Source: an uncultured Bacillota bacterium (lineage in GTDB: Bacteria; Bacillota; Clostridia; Lachnospirales; CAG-274). From it: DNA of 27,627 nucleotides. Positions 14,550 through 22,155 of this stretch are shown in pieces (within the stretch, counting starts at the first letter, position 1; each line of letters opens with the position of its first letter). Made by a program: the position numbers and the translations under genes. The stretch covers positions 1 through 27,627 of the forward strand of contig CATZZP010000025.1 of NCBI GenBank assembly GCA_958426775.1, given 5' to 3'. The notes under the pieces were generated by a model. That model made no database searches. It had not been told where the DNA came from and saw nothing but the letters and a program-made list of their open reading frames with translations.

Positions 14550-14927
14550 TTACTTAAGAGTAACCTTAGCGCCAACCTCTTCAAGCTTAGCCTTGCAGTT
14601 CTCAGCATCGTCCTTAGAAACGCCTTCCTTAAGAACCTTAGGAGCACCGTCAACGATTTCCTTAGCTTCCTTAAGACCAAGACCTGTGATTTCACGAACA
14701 ACCTTGATAACCTTAATCTTCTCAGCACCAACCTCTGTAAGCTCAACGTTGAACTCTGTCTTCTCCTCGCCTGCATCAGCAGCACCTGCAGCACCTGCAG
14801 CAACTACTACACCTGCAGCAGCAGAAACACCAAATTCTTCCTCAGCAGCCTTTACAAGGTCGTTAAGCTCTAAAACTGTAAGCTCTTTAACAGCTGCAAT
14901 AATTTCTTCAATAGATAACTTAGCCAT
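14550..14927 (-). CDS. rplL: 50S ribosomal protein L7/L12
   Basis: This is the ribosomal stalk protein that recruits translation GTPases. The N-terminal dimerisation helix starts MAKLSIEEIIAAVKELTVLE. An Ala/Gly-rich hinge follows (residues ~35-52), and then the C-terminal domain with GLGLKEAKEIVDGAPK. Length is 125 residues, typical. It follows rplJ by 54 bp on the same transcript, and a terminator lies directly downstream. Confidence 0.98.
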   Translation of the reverse strand: MAKLSIEEIIAAVKELTVLELNDLVKAAEEEFGVSAAAGVVVAAGAAGAADAGEEKTEFNVELTEVGAEKIKVIKVVREITGLGLKEAKEIVDGAPKVLKEGVSKDDAENCKAKLEEVGAKVTLK

Positions 14928-14981
14928 TTTTAATTTCCTCCGTTTAATAATTTTTAATAGTTTAAGTAGTTAATTTGACAA

Positions 14982-15482
14982 TTAAGCCTCAGCAGCTTCG
15001 CCGTCTTTATCAGCGATAGCCTTAATAACACGAGCAAAGGTAGCCATAGGTGACTGGAAGCTTCCGAGGAGCTTTGAAAGAAGTACCTCTCTTGAAGGAA
15101 TTTCTGCAACAGCAACCATACCCTTAGCATCGTAGCAAACACCATCGATAACGCCTGCCTTAAATTCAAGGTTCTTAGCGTTCTTCATAAACTTGCTCAT
15201 AATACCTGCAGCAACTGTAGGATCCTCATAGCAGATAGCTATAGCACTCGGACCCTCAAAGTAGTCCTTAAGACCCTCAAACTGAGTACCCTGAACAGCA
15301 AAGTTCATCATAGTGTTCTTGTAAACCTTATAGTCAACACCTGCTTCTCTGAGCTGCTTACGAAGGGCTGTATCCTGCTCAACTGTAAGACCTCTTGCAT
15401 CAACAAGTACTGCGGAAGTAGCCTTTTCAAGCTTTTCCTTAATTTCATTTACAACAACTTGCTTTTGTTCAATCTTAGCCAA
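14982..15482 (-). CDS. rplJ: 50S ribosomal protein L10
   Basis: L10 anchors the L7/L12 dimers to the ribosome and represses its own operon through a leader RNA. The sequence from AKIEQKQVVVNEIKEKL through VDARGLTVEQDTALRKQLR is typical. I choose the TTG at 15482, which gives M-AKIEQK (166 residues), because AGGAGG lies 8 nt upstream. A GTG at 15491 in the same frame overlaps the Shine-Dalgarno and is unlikely. The gene is preceded by the L10 leader and an attenuator and is transcribed with rplL. Confidence 0.97.
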   Translation of the reverse strand: MAKIEQKQVVVNEIKEKLEKATSAVLVDARGLTVEQDTALRKQLREAGVDYKVYKNTMMNFAVQGTQFEGLKDYFEGPSAIAICYEDPTVAAGIMSKFMKNAKNLEFKAGVIDGVCYDAKGMVAVAEIPSREVLLSKLLGSFQSPMATFARVIKAIADKDGEAAEA

Positions 15483-15537
15483 AACTAACACCTCCTGTAA
15501 TTAAGATAAGTAGCCGTATATCTTTATACATAGGTAT

Positions 15538-15568
15538 AAAAAAACTCTCTGACCGTATGGACAGAGAG
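15538..15568 (-). terminator. Attenuator terminator in the rplJ leader
   Basis: CTCTCTG and CAGAGAG pair across a 10-nt loop and are followed on the minus strand by seven Ts. Lying between the L10-binding leader and rplJ, it probably stops transcription when L10 is in excess. Confidence 0.85.
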
Positions 15569-15587
15569 ATAAATACAAATTAATTGT

Positions 15588-15640
15588 ATCCTCGGCAGGT
15601 ATTCACGTTACGCCTTAAAGGCACCTGCTGTCTACGGCAC
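15588..15640 (-). ncRNA. L10 ribosomal protein leader RNA
   Basis: On the minus strand the segment has GTAGACAGCAGGTGCC, then the internal TTAAGGCGTAACGTGAAT part and closing CCTGCCGAGG. That is the conserved L10-leader fold, with CAGGTG pairing to the downstream CCTG side. It starts a few bases after the -10 element and is followed by an attenuator. Recognised by eye, not by covariance model. Confidence 0.85.
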
Positions 15641-15647
15641 AAATAAT

Positions 15648-15676
15648 ATTATACATATTCAGACTTAACTTGTCAA
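15648..15676 (-). promoter_or_regulatory. Perfect consensus promoter of rplJL
   Basis: TTGACA (15676-15671) and TATAAT (15653-15648) with a 17-bp spacer match the sigma-A consensus exactly, as expected for ribosomal protein genes. It begins just after the hflX stop. Confidence 0.92.
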
Positions 15677-15684
15677 GATTTTTT

Positions 15685-16947
15685 TTAGGAAATTATAAAT
15701 TCTTTTAAACGATTTTCAACCTCTTCATCAGCATACAATTCAAAGTAGTAGCCGTTGTCACGGTTTTCGTTTACGGTAATTTCACAACTGTGGACAATAC
15801 CCAGTAAAGCACCCTTGTCATAGGGAATAAGCACCTTTATGCTCTTTTTAAACTCCTTGGCTATTTCCTGTACCCTTTCTATAAGCTTGTCAACACCCAT
15901 ACCCTTTTTAGCGGATATAGGTATTTTATACCTTGCAATCTTATCTATAGGAAGGGGTAATTCAACAGGTAAATCTGTTTTGTTAAACACTGTTACAACA
16001 GGCTTATCCTCACACTTTAAATCCTTTAAGGTTGAATAAACAACCTTCATCTGTTCTTCCCTCACAGGGTTTGAGGCATCTACCACGTGAACCAGAATAT
16101 CGGCATAGCTTACCTCCTCCAAGGTAGCTCTGAATGCCTTGATAAGACCATGGGGAAGCTTTTGTATAAAGCCTACCGTATCTGTAAAAAGCAAATCTAT
16201 ACCGCCCTCTGTTTCAATTCGCCTTGTGGTAGTGTCAAGAGTAGCAAAAAGCTTATCCTCCGCCAGAACTCCCGCACCCGTAATATGGTTCATAAGGGTT
16301 GACTTGCCTGCGTTGGTATAGCCTACCAGAGCCGCAACGGGAATTTTGCTTTTAAGTCGCTTTTCCCTCATAACCTCTCTGTGTCTTTCAATATCCTTTA
16401 ATTCCCTGTTAAGCTCTGAAATTCTGTCGGCTATAATTCGTCTGTCTGTTTCAAGCTTTTTCTCACCCGGACCTCTTGTGCCTATACCGCCGCCCTGACG
16501 GCTGAGGCTTTTACCCTGTCCCGTAAGGTGAGTTAAGCTATATCTTAGCTGTGCCAGCTCAACCTGTACCTTACCCTCGGCAGAGCTTGCCCTTGAAGCA
16601 AATATATCCAAAATAAGCAGGGTTCTGTCCATAACCTTGGTATTTAAAATATTCTGCATATTTCTTATTTGAGCAGGTGTAAGCTCATCATCACAAATAA
16701 TGCCCGTTGCCTCCTGCATTTCAATATATGCCTTAAGCTCCTCCAGCTTACCCTTACCTAAATAATGGGCTCTGTGTATACCCTCTCTACGCTGTATCAT
16801 TCTGCCTACGGTAACAGCTCCTGCTGTCTGTGCAAGCTCCTCTAACTCATCAAGACAAGCCTCTGCCTCAAAGTCAGGGTTTTCCATATCAACAGCAACA
16901 AGTATAACTCTCTCTGCCTCTCTTTGAGTATTATATAATTCAGCCAT
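15685..16947 (-). CDS. hflX: Ribosome-associated GTPase HflX
   Basis: HflX splits or rescues stalled 70S ribosomes under stress. The N-terminal HflX domain ends in the conserved glycine-rich GQGKSLSRQGGGIGTRGPGE region (residues ~145-165). The GTPase core shows G1 GYTNAGKST, G3 DTVGFI and G4 NKTD, with a C-terminal domain of ~60 residues. ATG 16947 is chosen because GGTGA lies 5 nt upstream; a GTG at 16956 falls within that Shine-Dalgarno. It follows mfd by 9 bp and is the last gene of pth-mfd-hflX. No terminator is obvious before the rplJ promoter. Confidence 0.95.
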   Translation of the reverse strand: MAELYNTQREAERVILVAVDMENPDFEAEACLDELEELAQTAGAVTVGRMIQRREGIHRAHYLGKGKLEELKAYIEMQEATGIICDDELTPAQIRNMQNILNTKVMDRTLLILDIFASRASSAEGKVQVELAQLRYSLTHLTGQGKSLSRQGGGIGTRGPGEKKLETDRRIIADRISELNRELKDIERHREVMREKRLKSKIPVAALVGYTNAGKSTLMNHITGAGVLAEDKLFATLDTTTRRIETEGGIDLLFTDTVGFIQKLPHGLIKAFRATLEEVSYADILVHVVDASNPVREEQMKVVYSTLKDLKCEDKPVVTVFNKTDLPVELPLPIDKIARYKIPISAKKGMGVDKLIERVQEIAKEFKKSIKVLIPYDKGALLGIVHSCEITVNENRDNGYYFELYADEEVENRLKEFIIS

Positions 16948-16956
16948 ATTTTTCAC

Positions 16957-19900
16957 CTACCTTATCCTTTCACCAAGAGCAATAAGCTCCTTAAGTACAT
17001 TCTTTTCCTTTTCTATTTTATAGGTCAAATAACCTCCGCCCTCACCTGCAGTAAACAGCAGTCTGTTATTATACTCACGTATCAGCTCCATAAGAGCTGC
17101 AGCATCAACCTTAGCATCAGCCTTAAAGGTTATAACTACAGTTCCGCCACGCTTCTGGGATACCTTAGTCGCCCCCTTTTTATGAAGCAATGCCTTAACA
17201 TAGGCAATATCCAAAAGATTAGCTACCGACTGGGGCATTTCTCCGTAGCGGTCCTCCATTTCGTCCTGTACGTTGTAATAATCCTCCTTGGAGCTTATAG
17301 CAGAAATCTTTTTGTACATATCCAGCTTATGCTCCTCTATCTCTATATACTCTGTAGGGATAAAGGCATTTACATTAATCTCCATAAGGGTTTCAAAGGA
17401 CTCAACAATTTCCTCACCCTTAAGCTCACGTACCGCCTCGTCTAAAAGCTTACAGTAAAGCTCATAGCCTATGCTGTCCATATGTCCGTGCTGTTCTGCT
17501 CCTAAGAGATTGCCTGCACCTCTTATCTCCAAATCACGCATGGCAATTCTGAAGCCTGAGCCAAACTCCGTAAACTCCTTAATTGTCTTAAGTCGCTTTT
17601 GAGATACCTCGGTTAAAACCATATCCCTTTGGTACATAAGGTAGGCAAAGCCTGTTCTTGTACTTCTGCCTACACGTCCTCTGAGCTGATAAAGCTGACT
17701 TAGACCCATTTTATCTGCGTCGGAAATAATAATGGTATTTACATTAGGTATATCAAGACCTGTTTCTATAATGGTAGTGCAAACAAGTACATCAATTTCC
17801 TTGTCCATAAAGTCCATCATTACATTTTCAAGCTCTTTTTCGCTCATCTGCCCGTGGGCAAAGGCAATATTTGCCTCCGGCACAAGCTGCTGCAGCTTAT
17901 TTGTAGTATCTACTATATTAGCTACCCTGTTGTAGAGATAGTAAACCTGACCGCCTCTTGCCAGCTCTCTGTGGATTGCATCCTTTACAAACTCGGGATT
18001 GTACTCCATAACATAGGTCTGTATAGGCAGTCTGTCACTTGGCGGTTCTTCAAGTACGCTCATATCTCTTATACCTGTAAGGCTCATATGGAGTGTACGT
18101 GGTATAGGGGTAGCAGTTAAGGTAAGCACATTTACGTCTTTTTTAAGCTCCTTCAGCTTTTCCTTATGGGCAACACCAAAGCGTTGCTCCTCATCAACTA
18201 TTACAAGACCTAAGTTTTTAAACCTCATATCCTTGCTTAAAAGTCTGTGAGTACCGATTACTATATCCACCATACCGCTTTCCAAGCCTTTTATGGTTTC
18301 CTTTTGCTGTTTAGGTGTACGAAAACGGCTAAGCATTTCCACCTTAACGGGATATTCCTCCATACGTGAGGCAAAGGTCTGATAGTGCTGTCTTGCTAAA
18401 ATGGTGGTAGGCACAAGGTATGCAACCTGATAGCCCTCCTGAGCAGTTTTGAATGCCGCCCTGAGTGCCACCTCTGTCTTACCAAAGCCCACATCACCGC
18501 AGATAAGCCTATCCATAATCTTGCCCTGTTCCATATCAGCCTTAACATCGGCAATAGCATTTAACTGGTCCTCTGTTTCCTCGTAAGGAAATGCCTCCTC
18601 AAACTCTGTCTGCCATACGGTATCCTCAGAGTACATATGCCCTTTTGCACTTTGCCTCCTTGCATAAAGGTCAACCAAATCCTTGGCAAGTATCTTTGCC
18701 GCCGCCCTTGCCTTGGACTTTGCCTTTGCCCAGGCAGTACCGCCTATTTTACTAAGCTTAGGCTTAGCAGAATCTCCGCCTATATATTTTTGCAGTATAT
18801 CAAGCTGATTTATTGCCACATACAGCACGTCCTCCCCCTGGAAGCCCAGTTTGATATAATCCTTGTTTACACCGTCTGTCAAAATCTGCTCGATACCTCG
18901 GAATACGCAGATGCCGTAGTTTTCGTGCACTACATAATCACCTATTTTAAGCTCTGCAAAGTTATTAATTGCAGTTTTATCATTTTTCTTTTTACGTCTG
19001 CGTTTTTTCTTTTCCTCAAGCTGCAGCTCCGTATCGGTTATAAGTGCAATTTTGTCCTCATAATATTCAAAGCCGTGCAAAAGACTGCCCTTTACAAGGT
19101 AGACAACGCCCTTTTCGGGTATCAGCCCATCAGTTTCCTCTCTGTATACGGCATTTATATTTCTTGCCTTAAGCTCGCCCTCAAGTCTTTCACATCTTGC
19201 TCTGCCGCCTGCAAGAAAAATAACCCTGTAGCCTACGGAGCACATATACTCTAAATCCTCAGTCAGAGAATCAATGTTATTTTTTGATATATAAGAGCTT
19301 TTTACCTTAAAATCAATTAATTCCTTGGGCGTAAAATCCTTTAAGGTGTGGATAAGTGCCGTCATAAGCACCTTTTGCCTTTTATCAAGCCTTGATAAAA
19401 TATCCTGATAGGTATACACCATTTTAAGCTGTGAGGGCAACATATAGCCTGCATCAATTTTGTTTTCTATACTTTGGGTAAACTCGTTTAATACAAAGTC
19501 ACTATGCTCCCTTACCCTTGAAGGCTCATCTATAAACACAAGGCAGTCCTTTGGCAGATAATCAAGGAGAGTTGCACACTCCTCGTAAAAATATTGAATA
19601 TACTTGTCTACTCCCGAAAAGCTCTGCTGTTCCGTAAGTCTTTCAATTGCCTCTGATACAATCTCCTTTATACGGTCGGGTGCTTTTTTATAAGCCTTAA
19701 GCTCCGCTTTAAGAGCCTCAACTGCACGGCTTATATTCTCCTCACCGTAAACAAGCTCACGCATAGGATAAATCCTTACATTGTCCGTATTTTCAACAGA
19801 CCTCTGACTTACTGCATCCAGTATACGTATTGAGTCAATTTCATCACCCCAGAACTCTATACGCACGGCATTGTCGCTTACTGTAGAAAACAGGTCCATT

Positions 19901-20436
19901 ATACCGCCTCTTACGGCAAACTGTCCCTGTCCCTCTACCATATCACAACGCTCATAGCCCATAAACACAAGCTTTTTTTCAAGCTCATGCAAATCAACCG
20001 TATCTCCTACCTTAAGCTTTAAAATATAATCCTTAAAGATTTCAGGCATAACAAGTCTGTCAAACAACGCCTCTACACTTAAAACTGCGGTAAGGCTCTC
20101 GCCCTGTAACATTCTTGCTATAATTTCGAAGCGATTTTTTACAATTTCACCGCTTTTAACATCTGCACTGTAAAATATAATATCCTTTGAGGGATAATAG
20201 CATACCCTGTTTTTGAGAAAACAGCTTAAATCCTGATAAAGCTCCTTTGCCTTAAGCTCAGAGCCTGCAATTACAAGCTGGGACCTGTTTGTATCCTGAC
20301 AAAGTCCGTATATTAAATGTGCCTTTTGTCCGTCGCAAACACCTGTTGCAAGGGTTGTATCCCCGCCGCCCTCTACAGCCTTTAAAAGCCTTTTATATTC
20401 TCTGTTTTCATTTAACAGTATTTTAAATAAATCCAT
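16957..20436 (-). CDS. mfd: Transcription-repair coupling factor Mfd
   Basis: Mfd removes RNA polymerase stalled at DNA lesions and recruits UvrA. The 1159-residue protein has the full family layout. A UvrB-like N-terminal part comes first, then the polymerase-interacting CarD-like domain (IGDYVVHENYGICVFRG, residue ~495). The RecG-type translocase follows, with Walker A GDVGFGKTEVAL (~645), DEEQRFG (~747) and QLRGRVGRS. The C-terminal TRCF domain (IPTEYIEIEEHKLDMYK) closes the protein. There is a Lys/Arg-rich run (EEKKKRRRKKKNDK) just before the CarD-like domain. The start codon is 22 bp downstream of pth with GGAGGAG upstream. Confidence 0.97.
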   Translation of the reverse strand: MDLFKILLNENREYKRLLKAVEGGGDTTLATGVCDGQKAHLIYGLCQDTNRSQLVIAGSELKAKELYQDLSCFLKNRVCYYPSKDIIFYSADVKSGEIVKNRFEIIARMLQGESLTAVLSVEALFDRLVMPEIFKDYILKLKVGDTVDLHELEKKLVFMGYERCDMVEGQGQFAVRGGIMDLFSTVSDNAVRIEFWGDEIDSIRILDAVSQRSVENTDNVRIYPMRELVYGEENISRAVEALKAELKAYKKAPDRIKEIVSEAIERLTEQQSFSGVDKYIQYFYEECATLLDYLPKDCLVFIDEPSRVREHSDFVLNEFTQSIENKIDAGYMLPSQLKMVYTYQDILSRLDKRQKVLMTALIHTLKDFTPKELIDFKVKSSYISKNNIDSLTEDLEYMCSVGYRVIFLAGGRARCERLEGELKARNINAVYREETDGLIPEKGVVYLVKGSLLHGFEYYEDKIALITDTELQLEEKKKRRRKKKNDKTAINNFAELKIGDYVVHENYGICVFRGIEQILTDGVNKDYIKLGFQGEDVLYVAINQLDILQKYIGGDSAKPKLSKIGGTAWAKAKSKARAAAKILAKDLVDLYARRQSAKGHMYSEDTVWQTEFEEAFPYEETEDQLNAIADVKADMEQGKIMDRLICGDVGFGKTEVALRAAFKTAQEGYQVAYLVPTTILARQHYQTFASRMEEYPVKVEMLSRFRTPKQQKETIKGLESGMVDIVIGTHRLLSKDMRFKNLGLVIVDEEQRFGVAHKEKLKELKKDVNVLTLTATPIPRTLHMSLTGIRDMSVLEEPPSDRLPIQTYVMEYNPEFVKDAIHRELARGGQVYYLYNRVANIVDTTNKLQQLVPEANIAFAHGQMSEKELENVMMDFMDKEIDVLVCTTIIETGLDIPNVNTIIISDADKMGLSQLYQLRGRVGRSTRTGFAYLMYQRDMVLTEVSQKRLKTIKEFTEFGSGFRIAMRDLEIRGAGNLLGAEQHGHMDSIGYELYCKLLDEAVRELKGEEIVESFETLMEINVNAFIPTEYIEIEEHKLDMYKKISAISSKEDYYNVQDEMEDRYGEMPQSVANLLDIAYVKALLHKKGATKVSQKRGGTVVITFKADAKVDAAALMELIREYNNRLLFTAGEGGGYLTYKIEKEKNVLKELIALGERIR

Positions 20437-20458
20437 TTTTCTCCTCCTTGGAGAAGCC

Positions 20459-21052
20459 TTATTGTGCAGGCTCTTGCTTACTTACCTTTTTGTTATATTT
20501 ATTCATAGCCTCTTTAACGTCGCCGTCATTTTTAACTATGGACACAACCGCATCAGCCGCATCTGTTATGCCCTTTATAATATCAGGCATTTCCTCATTT
20601 GAAAACCGGCTTAATACATAGTCCTTTAAATCCCATTCATTAGGCTTTTCCCCTACACCTACTCTGACTCTTGTAAAATCATCGTAGCCAAGCTGGTACA
20701 TAATATTTCTTAAGCCCTTCTGACCGCCGTCCGTACCCTTAGGTCTTACCCTGATGTAGCTAAGGGGCAGATTAATATCATCGCAGACTATTATAATATC
20801 CTGCTTGTCGCACTTATAAAAATTAACCGCCTCTCTTAAGCATTCACCGCTTAGGTTCATATAGGTAATGGGCTGTAAAAGCACAACCTTCTCAAAATCG
20901 ATACGACCTTCACCCATAACGGCCTTAAACTTGCTTTTGTTCATATCAATATTATAGTCATAAGCCAGCTTTGCTATAACCTCAAAACCCACATTATGCC
21001 TTGTACCCTGATATTCCCTGCCGGGATTTCCTAGTCCTGCTATAATTTTCAT
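20459..21052 (-). CDS. pth: Peptidyl-tRNA hydrolase
   Basis: It recycles peptidyl-tRNAs that drop off ribosomes. It begins MKIIAGLGNPGREYQGTRHN, where Asn9 and catalytic His19 are conserved, and continues with QPITYMNLSG and VCDDINLP, including the catalytic Asp. Length is 197 residues, normal. It is the first gene of pth-mfd-hflX, an arrangement common in Firmicutes, with a clear promoter about 80 bp upstream. Confidence 0.97.
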   Translation of the reverse strand: MKIIAGLGNPGREYQGTRHNVGFEVIAKLAYDYNIDMNKSKFKAVMGEGRIDFEKVVLLQPITYMNLSGECLREAVNFYKCDKQDIIIVCDDINLPLSYIRVRPKGTDGGQKGLRNIMYQLGYDDFTRVRVGVGEKPNEWDLKDYVLSRFSNEEMPDIIKGITDAADAVVSIVKNDGDVKEAMNKYNKKVSKQEPAQ

Positions 21053-21082
21053 TTTATGAGCCTCCCGATTGCAACAGTTTTA

Positions 21083-21103
21083 GGGGCGTTTTTTAAACGT
21101 CCC
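21083..21103 (-). other. Hairpin in the pth leader
   Basis: GGGACGTTT and AAACGCCCC (minus strand) pair with one A-C mismatch around AAA. No T-run follows, so it is not a terminator; it may stabilise the 5' end of the pth-mfd-hflX message. Confidence 0.35.
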
Positions 21104-21132
21104 ACCTTATATTCTCTATTTGCCTAGGGGTT

Positions 21133-21161
21133 ATTATATCACAAACTATATTTTTTGGCAA
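21133..21161 (-). promoter_or_regulatory. Promoter of pth-mfd-hflX
   Basis: TTGCCA (21161-21156) and TATAAT (21138-21133) are spaced 17 bp, starting a leader of about 75 nt before pth. Confidence 0.8.
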
Positions 21162-21164
21162 TAT

Positions 21165-21190
21165 AAAAAGGACTTTCACGAGGAAAGCCC
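21165..21190 (-). terminator. Terminator of the beta-lactamase gene
   Basis: GGGCTTTC and GAAAGTCC (minus strand) form an 8-bp stem with one G-U pair and a CTCGT loop, followed by five Ts. It includes the last codons and the stop of the bla gene. Confidence 0.85.
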
Positions 21191-22072
21191 CTTAAAATGC
21201 TGATTAATTATTTCTACTGCTACTGCCTTTGCATTTGCCCCTGCAATACTTTGGGTTTCATCTCCTTGCATATGCACGGCAAAGTAAAGTTTATCGTCCT
21301 TATTTTCATAAAAGCCAACATACCATGCCAAGTTATCTATACCTGAACCTGTTTTGCCGTAAATCCCCTCTGTCTCGCTTTCCATTACCCCCTTTAAAAG
21401 CATAACCTGCTCCGATGTATAGTCGGTATTTCCCTCAAAAATATCATAAAGCACCTTTACCTGCTCCATAGGTGAAATTTCAAGAGATGAGCCAAGCCAG
21501 AAACCGCTTCTGTCAGGATTGTTTTTTGCATCTATACCCTCCCAGTTGCTTATATCACAGTTGCCGTAGCTAAGGCTGTTAAGTGCCTTTTGCATATTGT
21601 CCTGACCTATTGAATCAATAACCTGTCGGAAGTACCACACACAGGACGCCTGAAAAGCCTCCTTTAAATTAAGGTTGCCGTTCCATGCCTCAATTGGATA
21701 TTTCTTGCCTGAATATACCATTGTAGTTTCCTCTGATTGCAGCACACCGCACCTTAGTCCCTCCAACACAGCTACTATTTTAAAGGTTGAATTAGGGGAA
21801 TATCTTGTATTACACTCCTCTTCATTGTAAATGTAATAGCCCTCTGTAGGCTGATAGAAAACAGCACAGCCATCAACACCGTTAAAAATACTGCTGTAGT
21901 CTGTAAGCTTTTGTTCCTCATTTGATACATTGTTTTCAGATAATTCTTTATTATTCTCAACTACTGTTTTTGTTTCAATATTATCTGTAACTATTTCAGA
22001 CTCCTGTCTGTTATTGGTTTGGCAGCCTGATGTTACAAGACAGATAAGCAAAATTGAAAATATTTTTTTCAT
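21176..22072 (-). CDS. Class D beta-lactamase, lipoprotein
   Basis: The 298-residue protein starts with a lipoprotein signal (MKKIFSILLICLVTSGC, lipid-linked Cys17), so it should sit on the outer face of the membrane. After a ~40-residue polar linker comes the serine-active domain, with Ser95-Thr-Phe-Lys98, Ser143-Cys-Val145 (the SxV typical of class D enzymes), Tyr169-Gly-Asn171, FWLGSSLEIS (omega-loop Trp) and Lys240-Thr-Gly242 followed by WYVGF. All class D catalytic motifs are present, so an active enzyme is expected; its spectrum cannot be told. ATG 22072 lies 8 nt after AAAGGAG; a GTG at 22081 is less likely. It follows blaR1 and has its own promoter covered by two BlaI operators. Confidence 0.92.
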   Translation of the reverse strand: MKKIFSILLICLVTSGCQTNNRQESEIVTDNIETKTVVENNKELSENNVSNEEQKLTDYSSIFNGVDGCAVFYQPTEGYYIYNEEECNTRYSPNSTFKIVAVLEGLRCGVLQSEETTMVYSGKKYPIEAWNGNLNLKEAFQASCVWYFRQVIDSIGQDNMQKALNSLSYGNCDISNWEGIDAKNNPDRSGFWLGSSLEISPMEQVKVLYDIFEGNTDYTSEQVMLLKGVMESETEGIYGKTGSGIDNLAWYVGFYENKDDKLYFAVHMQGDETQSIAGANAKAVAVEIINQHFKGLSS

Positions 22073-22096
22073 TAAACACACTCCTTTCTTTAATAT

Positions 22097-22106
22097 TACA
22101 GCTGTA
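22097..22106. promoter_or_regulatory. BlaI-type operator, promoter-distal copy before bla
   Basis: TACAGCTGTA is a perfect TACA-NN-TGTA dyad, the BlaI/MecI core operator. It lies downstream of the bla -10, in the leader. Confidence 0.85.
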
Positions 22107-22118
22107 GTATTTATCTAT

Positions 22119-22136
22119 ATATTACAACTGTAATAT
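22119..22136. promoter_or_regulatory. BlaI-type operator overlapping the bla promoter
   Basis: An 18-bp perfect palindrome with core TACAACTGTA (22123-22132). It covers the -10 and part of the spacer, so repressor binding would block polymerase. Confidence 0.9.
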
Positions 22137-22147
22137 TAACTTGTCAA
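22119..22147 (-). promoter_or_regulatory. Promoter of the beta-lactamase gene
   Basis: TTGACA (22147-22142) and TAATAT (22124-22119) are spaced 17 bp on the minus strand. The strong -35 suggests high output when the repressor leaves. Confidence 0.8.
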
Positions 22148-22155
22148 GTATGTTT

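Noticed and set aside
14495..14973. Overlapping frames on both strands around rplL
   Set aside because: They arise from the biased codons of the highly expressed rplL; the L7/L12 frame is unmistakable.
18637..19254. A 205-codon plus-strand frame antisense to mfd
   Set aside because: mfd is full length with all motifs across this stretch, and the antisense frame has no recognisable domain or ribosome binding site.
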